Assembly (NCBI GenBank): GCA_002411515.1
Contig: DHTF01000076.1
Coordinates: 1,537 to 6,833 of the forward strand
Length of the DNA stretch: 5,297 nt
Source: Proteiniphilum sp. UBA5267
Lineage (GTDB): Bacteria; Bacteroidota; Bacteroidia; Bacteroidales; Dysgonomonadaceae
Direction of reading: 5' to 3'
A program made the translations under genes and the position numbers. The notes below the pieces were generated by a model. It had not been told where the DNA came from. It did not search any database and saw only the letters and a list, made by a program, of their open reading frames with translations. Shown here piece after piece: positions 1 through 5,297 of the stretch. Within the stretch, counting starts at the first letter, position 1. Each line of letters starts with the position of its first letter.

Positions 1-270
1 AGCCGGTTCTTTTTCACCGAAAGGAAAAGAGACAGGTTGGCCATCGAGGGTATATGACTCGATAGTAAAGGAGTCACCCATAAAAGAAACAATCTCAAGC
101 AGCCTCCAGTTGTCAGACTTAAAATTGATTTCCTTAGTATTGTCGGTTTCCGAAATTGCAACATCCATTTGTTCTCCGGGAAGAAAATCTTCTATAAAAA
201 TATCGCTATTGCAACCGGACAGAAACATCAGCACGCTTAAATACAGCAGTTTGTGTATTTTGATTTCCAT
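1..270 (-). CDS. Lipoprotein of unknown function, N-terminal part (runs off the left edge)
   Basis: Reading down from the ATG at 268-270, the frame stays open for 90 codons to the window edge, so the 3' end is missing. The protein starts with a short basic n-region (MEIKIHK), a hydrophobic stretch (about residues 8-17) and a lipobox LSGC with the Cys at residue 20, a good lipoprotein (signal peptidase II) signal. The mature part begins NSDIFIEDFLPGEQ, without the clearly acidic or K-D/E export motif right after the Cys that marks many surface-exposed Bacteroidota lipoproteins. The rest alternates polar and hydrophobic residues (for example INFKSDNWRLLEIVSF), compatible with beta strands, but I recognise no named domain. 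It is probably anchored in the inner or outer membrane facing the periplasm. It lies 215 bases downstream of the ald-like gene on the same strand, so it may have its own promoter. The lipoprotein call is firm; function is unknown. Confidence 0.85.
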   Translation of the reverse strand, partial: MEIKIHKLLYLSVLMFLSGCNSDIFIEDFLPGEQMDVAISETDNTKEINFKSDNWRLLEIVSFMGDSFTIESYTLDGQPVSFPFGEKEPA

Positions 271-280
271 ATTTTATGCT

Positions 281-320
281 ACTATTACCTACAGATATAC
301 TGATAATCAACTATTACTAC
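281..320. repeat. Imperfect 11-12 bp direct repeat upstream of the lipoprotein gene
   Basis: ACTATTACCTAC at 281-292 recurs as ACTATTACTAC at 310-320, the same word with one base deleted, start to start 29 bases. It lies 11 to 50 bases upstream of the lipoprotein start, where a regulator or RNA-level site could be, but no known binding site is recognised. The local sequence is A/T-rich, so chance is possible. Confidence 0.3.
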
Positions 321-393
321 AGACGCAGAAGAAGGAGAATTGCTGCATCATAAAATATTAATAAACACTAAATTGTCCAATCTCCCTGTTCAA

Positions 394-417
394 CGGTACG
401 ATTAACCACCCGTACCG
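394..417. repeat. 7-bp perfect inverted repeat between the ald-like gene and the lipoprotein gene
   Basis: CGGTACG at 394-400 is followed after 10 bases by its exact complement CGTACCG at 411-417. Read on the minus strand it lies about 70 bases beyond the stop of the ald-like gene and about 125 bases before the lipoprotein start. It could form an RNA hairpin or a palindromic protein site. No T-run follows it on either strand, so it is not a standard intrinsic terminator. I saw no convincing Bacteroidota promoter (TTTG plus TAnnTTTG) elsewhere in the gap 271-485. Confidence 0.35.
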
Positions 418-485
418 GATATTTGTGTTGCACATTGTTGAAAATAATGCAATTGATAGAGATATACAACAGTTAAAAATGAATA

Positions 486-1694
486 TCAGTAGCCCTGCAA
501 AAAGAGGCCGATGTCGGCAACAGGGAAGTTGAAATGGTTGGCAACATAGGAGTTGACCATTTTTCCGGCGTATAGGTAGAAGCCCGAAGCAAAGCCGCGG
601 TCGAAACGGGTAAAATGAGCAAGGCCGCCACAATCGCCCAGGGTGGAGAAGAGAGAGACAAAGATGTTGCTCAACGCAATAGAGGCCGTGCGTGCCACCC
701 TTGAGCTGAGGCTCATTTCACAGAAATGCAATACCCCCAGTTTTTCAAAGACGACCGGGTGATCGGGCAGACAGGCCTCCATGGTGGTTTCAAAACACCC
801 CCCTTGGGTCATACGCAGGTCGATGATCAGCGCACCCCGCTTCATCTCCCTGATAAGATCTTCGGAAATGCGGTAAAAATGGGTTTTGTTGATATATTGC
901 ATGGCACCGATGACCACGTCGGCCGACCGAAATACATTTCTCAATACGTTGGGTTGAAGTGTGGAAGTGAAGAGCGCGCTTCCCAGTTCATGGCGGATGT
1001 GCCGTAATTTCAGGATATCTTCGTCGAACACCTTTACAGCGGCACCCAGCGCCATGGCGGTACGGGCAGCCATGATGCCAGCCACACCCGCGCCAATAAT
1101 CACCACCTCGGTGGGGGATATCCCCGGGATGCCGCCCAGAAGAATACCTTTGCCACCGTGGGCATTGCTTAACAGCTCAGCGGCTAAGGTGATGGAAGTG
1201 ACCCCTTCAATCTCGGAGATGGATGTTACAAATGGCGACACACCGGTATCGTCATACATAAGTTCATATGCCAGTGCACTGATTTTTTTCTCCTGCATCA
1301 GCTCCAGCAAGGGCTTGGAAAGACGGTGCAGGTATAGAAACGAAAAGACGGTGCAGCGCTGCCGCATCATCTGCACCTCCGCAAGCGTGGGAGGCAGCAC
1401 TTTCAAAACGAGATCAGCCTGAAAAACCGACTGGGCGGTCTCCACGATCTCTGCCCCCGATTCGGCATAATAGCTGTCTGAGTAATTGATCGTGAGTCCG
1501 GCACCTGCTTGAAGCAGTACCCTATATCCTGCCGCAACCAGCAATGCCACGCTTTCGGGTGTAAGAGCAAGCCGTTTCTCCACTTCCTGATTCTCACGGG
1601 GTATGCCAATTACCAGAGAAAAACTTGGCTTTTCTGCTTTCAGCAACAATTCACGAACGACAAAGGAAGTGCTTTTTTGGTAATCGAGGATCAT
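486..1694 (-). CDS. ald: Alanine dehydrogenase / NAD(P) transhydrogenase alpha-subunit family protein, long Bacteroidota form
   Basis: The 402-residue protein has the two-domain AlaDH/PNT fold. The N-terminal catalytic domain starts at residue 28 with VIGIPRE, carries Arg41 in EKRLALTP (pyruvate-carboxylate Arg of alanine dehydrogenases) and Lys98 in LVLKVLPP (substrate Lys). The Rossmann domain has GAGVAG at 201-206 with Asp224 ending the second strand (VFD), which favours NAD(H), and the family signature QGGCFE at 297-302. Classical alanine dehydrogenases interconvert L-alanine and pyruvate plus ammonia in the cytoplasm. Here the family Asp just before QGG is Thr296 and the FLHLA histidine aligns best with Tyr121 (a His lies two residues later), so the activity is uncertain. 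It has about 27 residues before the usual start, as in the long Bacteroidota homologues I remember. The ATG overlaps the aroK stop by four bases (ATGA), supporting this start and translational coupling; the leader is A-rich (AGAAAGAAAAC). Family is sure; enzyme name provisional. Confidence 0.85.
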   Translation of the reverse strand: MILDYQKSTSFVVRELLLKAEKPSFSLVIGIPRENQEVEKRLALTPESVALLVAAGYRVLLQAGAGLTINYSDSYYAESGAEIVETAQSVFQADLVLKVLPPTLAEVQMMRQRCTVFSFLYLHRLSKPLLELMQEKKISALAYELMYDDTGVSPFVTSISEIEGVTSITLAAELLSNAHGGKGILLGGIPGISPTEVVIIGAGVAGIMAARTAMALGAAVKVFDEDILKLRHIRHELGSALFTSTLQPNVLRNVFRSADVVIGAMQYINKTHFYRISEDLIREMKRGALIIDLRMTQGGCFETTMEACLPDHPVVFEKLGVLHFCEMSLSSRVARTASIALSNIFVSLFSTLGDCGGLAHFTRFDRGFASGFYLYAGKMVNSYVANHFNFPVADIGLFLQGY

Positions 1695-2230
1695 GTTTTC
1701 TTTCTGTTTCTTACTTGTTCTTCAATGCCACGAACCGTTACATGAATCTCTTTTTTTGTGATCATGTGATCGGTAGGATAAACAATATGTGCACTCTGAT
1801 AATAACGTTCTCTTTGTGCCAAATGTTCTCTGATGAATGGGATAAGCTCCTCACGTGATTTCCCTGCAATGAGAGGCCGCACTGTTTTGGATGCCTGCAA
1901 CCGCGCTGCCAGTTCCTCCGGAGTGGCCTCGATGTAGACGGTGGTGCCTACCCGGTTCATCAGCGCCATGTTGTCGAAATAACAGGGTGCCCCTCCGCCG
2001 GTGGAAATCAACACATCCTCAAAGGTGGCCACCTCCTGCAGTGCCTGACTTTCAATTCTTCGGAACATTTCTTCTCCCTTCTCTTCAAAAAGGGTTGCAA
2101 TTGATTTTCTGTGTTTATTCTCGATGTAGACATCCAGATCGATAAATTCAAGTGACAGGGATTTCGCCAACAGCTTACCCACTGTGGTCTTCCCCGATCC
2201 CATATATCCTATTAAAAAAATCCGTTCCAT
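1691..2230 (-). CDS. aroK: Shikimate kinase
   Basis: A 179-residue cytoplasmic enzyme, normal length for the family, that phosphorylates the 3-hydroxyl of shikimate with ATP in the pathway to chorismate and aromatic amino acids. All key elements are visible: the Walker A loop GYMGSGKTT at 8-16; the shikimate-binding DLD motif with Asp31 and Asp33; FRRIE at 56-60 with the substrate Arg; the GGG of STGGGAP at 78-80; Arg118 in the lid (VRPL); and the late Arg residues in QRERYY (140, 142). It starts 29 bases after the cls stop, with a T/A-rich leader and no Shine-Dalgarno sequence. Its TGA stop overlaps the ATG of the ald-like gene by four bases. It is the only aromatic-pathway gene in view, so it is placed by operon rather than by pathway. 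Nothing is missing or broken. Paralogue naming (aroK or aroL) is a matter of convention; single-copy aroK is most likely. Confidence 0.96.
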   Translation of the reverse strand: MERIFLIGYMGSGKTTVGKLLAKSLSLEFIDLDVYIENKHRKSIATLFEEKGEEMFRRIESQALQEVATFEDVLISTGGGAPCYFDNMALMNRVGTTVYIEATPEELAARLQASKTVRPLIAGKSREELIPFIREHLAQRERYYQSAHIVYPTDHMITKKEIHVTVRGIEEQVRNRKKT

Positions 2231-2259
2231 AATTTAAACTATCAGGGGTAAGCCCACTT

Positions 2260-3684
2260 CTATAACAACGGTGCAAAAAGACGCAGCAACGACTCAAGAA
2301 ATCGTTTTGCAAGAGGTCGTTTTGTCCATTCGCGGAGCAATATCTGCTCACAAAGGCGCTGATCTTCGGTAAAAATATCGTCGGCCTGTTGTGCCAGTTC
2401 ATCGTCGTAGATAAAAGCCTCCACCTCGAAGTTCTGGTCGAAGCTTCGTGAATCGAAATTGGCCGAACCAACGAGGGTCAATGAGTGATCGAATATCATC
2501 ATCTTGGCATGCAGAAAGCCCTTGCGATACTGATAGATTTTCACACCGGCATGCAACATTTCCTTAAAGTAAGAGCGCGAGGCCAGCTGCGCCAGAGCCA
2601 CATCGGATCGTTTTGAGAGCATCAGCCGCACATCCACTCCCCGCAGTGCCGCAGCCTGCAGAGCATGCACCATGGTGTCGGGCGGCAGGAAATAGGGCGT
2701 TTGAATGAAAATGGACTTACGTGCTTCATATATTGCCTGGGTAATGCCATATGAAATCTCGTTCTCCTCACTGAGAGGGCCGCTGTTGACAATTTGCAGG
2801 GGGCATTTGCCGAAGTTATCGAGCATGGGAAAATATTCCCGTGAGGTAATCAGCGTTTGGGAAACAAAATACCAGTCGATCAGGAAGACCGACTGTAATC
2901 CCTGCACCCCCTTACCCTCTATGCGGGCATGGGTATCGCGCCAATGTCCCCATTCACAGCCTTTAATATAACGGTCGGCAACATTCATTCCTCCCGTGTA
3001 ACCGATGCGTCCGTCAATCACCACTATTTTCCGGTGATTGCGGTAGTTCAGTCGCGAGGTGAGTGCCGACCAGGTAAGCTTCAGAAAAGGCTCTGTTTCA
3101 ATACCGGCCATGCGGAATGCCTCAAAGAATTTTTTCTTCGCTTTACGTGAGCCGAAACTATCGTAAATGATGCGTATTTCCAACCCCTCTTGGGCTTTTC
3201 GAATGAGCGCCTCCTGAAATCGACGTCCTAATTCATCATCCATGAACACGTAATACTCCACATGGATATGATTCCTCGCCTGCTCAATATCGGCAAAAAG
3301 CTGATTGAACTTATCCTCCGCCGAGGTGAAGAGCTTCACATCATTGCCTCCCAGCAGGGGTGTGTAATCCATGTTTTTCAGCAGATTCACCAGGCTGACA
3401 TGCTCTTCAGGTACGGAGATCTCCTCGGGAGTCTCCATTTCATCGAGGGGACGCTTCTTCAGCTTGCTGTACATCCTCTTAGAGATGAGATGCTTCTTGG
3501 TGGTATCCTGTCCGAAGAAGGCATACCAGATAATTCCGACAAAGGGCAGAAAAACCACCGCCAGCACCCATGCCATCGTCTTGATGGGGTTGCGGTTTTC
3601 GGAGATCACCACCACCACCACACTTACCACCGTGATGAGGTAGAGTATCTCCAGAATCAGGATGAATGTGGCGTTGATCTGCAT
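2260..3684 (-). CDS. cls: Cardiolipin synthase (phospholipase D superfamily)
   Basis: This 474-residue membrane enzyme belongs to the bacterial cardiolipin synthase type, which joins two phosphatidylglycerol molecules to give cardiolipin and glycerol. Two N-terminal hydrophobic helices (about 7-27 and 35-57, the second containing the typical MAWVLAVVFLPFVGIIWY) form the PLDNc_N region. A linker follows, then two phospholipase D domains. The first catalytic HKD motif is His217, Lys219 and Asp224 (NHRKIVVIDG, then GYTGGMN). The second is His392, Lys394 and Asp399 (HAKMMIFD, then GSANFDSRS). Both are intact, and the length matches the family. Bacterial PLD relatives can also make phosphatidylethanolamine or other phospholipids, so head-group specificity is inferred. 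It starts 3 bases after the rsgA stop and ends 29 bases before aroK. The first helix contains a run of valines coded by near-identical GTG codons (around 3605-3622). Confidence 0.95.
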   Translation of the reverse strand: MQINATFILILEILYLITVVSVVVVVISENRNPIKTMAWVLAVVFLPFVGIIWYAFFGQDTTKKHLISKRMYSKLKKRPLDEMETPEEISVPEEHVSLVNLLKNMDYTPLLGGNDVKLFTSAEDKFNQLFADIEQARNHIHVEYYVFMDDELGRRFQEALIRKAQEGLEIRIIYDSFGSRKAKKKFFEAFRMAGIETEPFLKLTWSALTSRLNYRNHRKIVVIDGRIGYTGGMNVADRYIKGCEWGHWRDTHARIEGKGVQGLQSVFLIDWYFVSQTLITSREYFPMLDNFGKCPLQIVNSGPLSEENEISYGITQAIYEARKSIFIQTPYFLPPDTMVHALQAAALRGVDVRLMLSKRSDVALAQLASRSYFKEMLHAGVKIYQYRKGFLHAKMMIFDHSLTLVGSANFDSRSFDQNFEVEAFIYDDELAQQADDIFTEDQRLCEQILLREWTKRPLAKRFLESLLRLFAPLL

Positions 3685-3687
3685 GGT

Positions 3688-4650
3688 TTATGTCCGATAT
3701 TTGCCTTCGCCGGTGTCATCCAGAATGTTCAGATAAGAATGATAACGGCTTTCACTGATATAATGATCCTCCACTGCTTTCCGTACTGCACAGTCGGGTT
3801 CATTCAGGTGCATGCAGTTGTAGAATTTGCACTTCTTCGACATGCTAAATATTTCCGGAAAATAGTGAGAAACCTCTGCAGGCACCATATCGATGGTGCC
3901 AAATCCCTTGATACCAGGCGTATCAATGACAAAACCCCCGTTGTTTAGTTCAATCATCTCAGAGTAGGTGGTGGTGTGCATTCCCTTGTGATGATAATCG
4001 GATATCTCTCCCGTTTTTTGCACTTGCTCCTCCTTGAGGACATTGATGATGCTTGATTTCCCTACACCCGAATGACCGGCCAGCAAGATAATTTTGTCGC
4101 GGGTAGTTTCTTTGATCTCATCCATTCCCTCACCGGTGACCGTGGATGTGGTTACGCAACGGTAACCGATCGAGGAGTAAAGGTGGATCAATGCCTTGAG
4201 GTAATCGACATCTTCTGCGTCGTAGAGATCAACCTTATTGAAAACAAGAATAACCGGCACCCTGTATGCCTCGGCAGTAACCAGAAACCGGTCGATAAAC
4301 ACCGTGGTGGTTTCGGGATAACGCACTGTGATACAAAGAAGGGCCAAATCGATATTTGCCGCCAGAATGTGGGCGTGTTTGGAAAGATTGGAGGCTTTGC
4401 GCACAATATAATTTTTGCGATCGTCGACATCAGTGATAAAAGCCGTACCATCATGATTCAGATCCATGAAGACCAGGTCGCCCACCACCACAGGGCTTGT
4501 GCTTCGGATACCTTTCAGGCGAAGGTTTCCCTTGGCTTTGCAAATTACGTCGATGCCACGGACTGTGCGTACGAGATAGGTGTTGCCGGTATTCTTAATG
4601 ACCCGTCCTTTTACCCCCTTCAGGTTGCTCTCCTCTTCCTCCCTTTCCAT
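3688..4650 (-). CDS. rsgA: Small ribosomal subunit biogenesis GTPase RsgA
   Basis: A 320-residue circularly permuted GTPase (YjeQ/YloQ type) that binds the 30S subunit late in assembly and hydrolyses GTP to check the decoding centre. An N-terminal OB fold (about 13-77, [15 protein letters not shown] onward) is followed by the permuted G domain: NKVD (G4) at 138-141, the P-loop GHSGVGKSS (G1) at 192-200, HTTT (G2) at 225-228 and DTPG (G3) at 243-246. A C-terminal zinc-binding segment has Cys274, Cys279, His281 and Cys287. All diagnostic residues are present. The first dozen residues are a short acidic lead (MEREEEES) before the conserved domain; no closer ATG or GTG start exists and the ATG shares one base with the frr stop (TAATG), so this start is favoured. 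The frr-rsgA order fits joint expression of two ribosome-linked factors. Confidence 0.96.
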   Translation of the reverse strand: MEREEEESNLKGVKGRVIKNTGNTYLVRTVRGIDVICKAKGNLRLKGIRSTSPVVVGDLVFMDLNHDGTAFITDVDDRKNYIVRKASNLSKHAHILAANIDLALLCITVRYPETTTVFIDRFLVTAEAYRVPVILVFNKVDLYDAEDVDYLKALIHLYSSIGYRCVTTSTVTGEGMDEIKETTRDKIILLAGHSGVGKSSIINVLKEEQVQKTGEISDYHHKGMHTTTYSEMIELNNGGFVIDTPGIKGFGTIDMVPAEVSHYFPEIFSMSKKCKFYNCMHLNEPDCAVRKAVEDHYISESRYHSYLNILDDTGEGKYRT

Positions 4651-5207
4651 TAAACGGTGAGAATTTCTTTCTCCTTGCCCGCAAACATCTCGTCCACTTT
4701 TTTAATGTAGACATCGTGTAGTTTCTGCAACTCGTTTTCACCATCTTTCCCCATATCTTCGGGTAGCCCATCTTTCACGGCCTTTTTCATTTCGTCGATT
4801 CCTTCGCGACGAGCATTGCGGATGCTGATCTTGGCCTCCTCGGCTTCATGCTTGGTCTGTTTCACCAGTTGTTTGCGTCGTTCTTCGGTGAGAGGCGGGA
4901 TACCCAGTCGGATCACTTCACCGTTGTTCTCGGGAGTGATTCCCACATCAGAGTCCTGGATGGCTTTCTCTACCACTCTCAACATATTTTTCTCCCAGGG
5001 CTGCACCATGATAGTTTTTGCGTCGGGTGTGGTCACCGTAGCCACATTGGAGAGGGGAACCAAGCTGCCGTAATACTCCACGCGTATGCCATCGAGAATG
5101 TGTGCGTTGGCACGACCAGCCCTGATGCGTGAAAAAGTTTCTTCCAAAAATTCGAGGGTCATCTGCATTTGCTCCTCGGCATCTTTTCTGATTTTCGTTG
5201 TATCCAT
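4650..5207 (-). CDS. frr: Ribosome recycling factor
   Basis: A cytoplasmic factor that, with EF-G, splits the post-termination ribosome so that it can be reused. With the ATG at 5205-5207 the protein has 185 residues, the normal family length. It shows RAGRA at 29-33, YYGS at 45-48 followed by VPL, TTPDAKT at 59-65, PWEK at 70-73, the conserved [18 protein letters not shown] (94-111) and the SIRNARR segment (128-134) in the helical domain. The first and last segments form the three-helix bundle; about 31-103 form the beta domain. An in-frame ATG ten codons upstream (5237) was rejected: its added residues ([10 protein letters not shown]) are not family-like and it would start inside the -7 promoter element. 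The TAA stop shares a base with the rsgA start. Upstream lies the likely pyrH tail, matching the common bacterial pyrH-frr order. Confidence 0.97.
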   Translation of the reverse strand: MDTTKIRKDAEEQMQMTLEFLEETFSRIRAGRANAHILDGIRVEYYGSLVPLSNVATVTTPDAKTIMVQPWEKNMLRVVEKAIQDSDVGITPENNGEVIRLGIPPLTEERRKQLVKQTKHEAEEAKISIRNARREGIDEMKKAVKDGLPEDMGKDGENELQKLHDVYIKKVDEMFAGKEKEILTV

Positions 5208-5234
5208 AGATAATTTACTTGTTGTTTGTGGAAA

Positions 5235-5271
5235 CAAAAATAGTGAAAATATTTTAAATGGCTCCTACAAA
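5235..5271 (-). promoter_or_regulatory. Candidate Bacteroidota-type promoter for frr and the downstream operon
   Basis: Read on the minus strand, TATTTTTG (5235-5242) is a perfect match to the Bacteroidota primary-sigma -7 consensus TAnnTTTG. The nearest -33 type TTTG is at 5268-5271, but the gap is 25 bases rather than the usual 19-21, so that half is weak. Transcription would begin several bases below 5235, giving a leader of about 20-25 bases before the frr ATG. The TTTG half lies across the pyrH stop codon. A/T-rich DNA makes the -7 match less than conclusive, and frr may also be read through from pyrH. Confidence 0.4.
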
Positions 5272-5297
5272 TGAATCAATGTACCAATATCTTCGCC
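5265..5297 (-). CDS. pyrH: UMP kinase, last ten codons only (enters from the right edge)
   Basis: On the minus strand the edge sequence reads in frame GEDIGTLIHL and then a TAG stop at 5265-5267. This resembles the C-terminal tail of bacterial UMP kinases, whose last strand typically reads like GE..GTLI just before the end (E. coli PyrH ends near GEKEGTLITE, from memory). The position directly upstream of frr, same strand, 57 bases away, is where pyrH is found in many bacteria. UMP kinase makes UDP from UMP for pyrimidine nucleotide supply. Only ten residues are visible, so the call rests on the tail motif plus gene order. Confidence 0.75.
   Translation of the reverse strand, partial: GEDIGTLIHL

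Noticed and set aside
110..361. 83-codon plus-strand open frame at the left edge
   Set aside because: It is antisense to the lipoprotein gene, whose start, lipobox and open frame are far more convincing, and runs into non-coding A/T-rich DNA.
394..417. Intrinsic terminator after the ald-like gene
   Set aside because: The stem is only 7 bp with a 10-base loop and no T-run follows on the minus strand.
358..633. 91-codon minus-strand frame spanning the end of the ald-like gene and the following gap
   Set aside because: Most of it is another frame of the conserved ald C-terminus; the translation is Cys/Phe-rich and unlike any family.
961..1422. 153-codon plus-strand open frame
   Set aside because: Antisense to the ald-like gene; low-complexity Ala/Ser/Pro translation with no domain.
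3262..3948. 228-codon plus-strand open frame
   Set aside because: It lies antisense across the start of cls and the end of rsgA, both of which have intact family motifs; its translation has no recognisable domain.
4072..4653. 193-codon plus-strand open frame
   Set aside because: Fully antisense to rsgA with no family-like motifs; it is a by-product of the codon composition of the real gene.
5208..5237. Ten-codon longer start for frr
   Set aside because: It gives 195 residues rather than the usual 185 or so, the extra residues are not conserved, and the start falls within the -7 promoter element.
1..5297. Mobile element, CRISPR, tRNA/rRNA, toxin-antitoxin or defence system
   Set aside because: No transposase or integrase motifs, regularly spaced repeats, RNA gene structure or toxin-like small gene pairs were seen; almost all the DNA is taken up by intact housekeeping genes.

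Overview
The window looks like an ordinary chromosomal housekeeping segment from a member of the phylum Bacteroidota, most likely order Bacteroidales. Four things suggest this. Frr, RsgA and cardiolipin synthase resemble their Bacteroides/Parabacteroides-type homologues as I remember them. The alanine dehydrogenase-like protein is the long, N-terminally extended form I associate with Bacteroidota. Starts lack clear Shine-Dalgarno sequences and have A/T-rich leaders. A perfect Bacteroidota-type -7 element (TAnnTTTG) lies in front of frr. Genus cannot be decided from the sequence alone.

All genes are on the minus strand, so the layout reads from high to low coordinates. At the right edge (5265-5297) are the last ten codons and stop of what is very probably pyrH (UMP kinase). 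A 57-base gap with a candidate promoter follows, then frr (ribosome recycling factor, 4650-5207), rsgA (30S-maturation GTPase, 3688-4650), cls (cardiolipin synthase, 2260-3684), aroK (shikimate kinase, 1691-2230) and an alanine dehydrogenase/transhydrogenase-alpha family protein (486-1694). A 215-base gap (271-485) contains a 7-bp inverted repeat and a short imperfect direct repeat. The 5' part of a lipoprotein gene (1-270) then runs off the left edge.

frr to ald is very tightly packed: frr/rsgA share one base (TAATG), rsgA/cls are 3 bases apart, cls/aroK 29 bases apart, and aroK/ald overlap by 4 bases (ATGA). This suggests one transcription unit with translational coupling. Functionally it joins translation (recycling factor and 30S assembly GTPase) with membrane phospholipid synthesis, the chorismate pathway and an amino-acid or nicotinamide-nucleotide dehydrogenase. 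That is a growth-related housekeeping operon rather than a dedicated pathway.

I found no mobile element, CRISPR array, tRNA/rRNA, phage or defence module, and no evidence of an undescribed multi-gene system. The most interesting point is that the alanine dehydrogenase-like protein appears to have lost the family's catalytic Asp (Thr in its place) and probably the catalytic His (Tyr in its place), while keeping the substrate-binding Arg and Lys. It may therefore not be a conventional alanine dehydrogenase.
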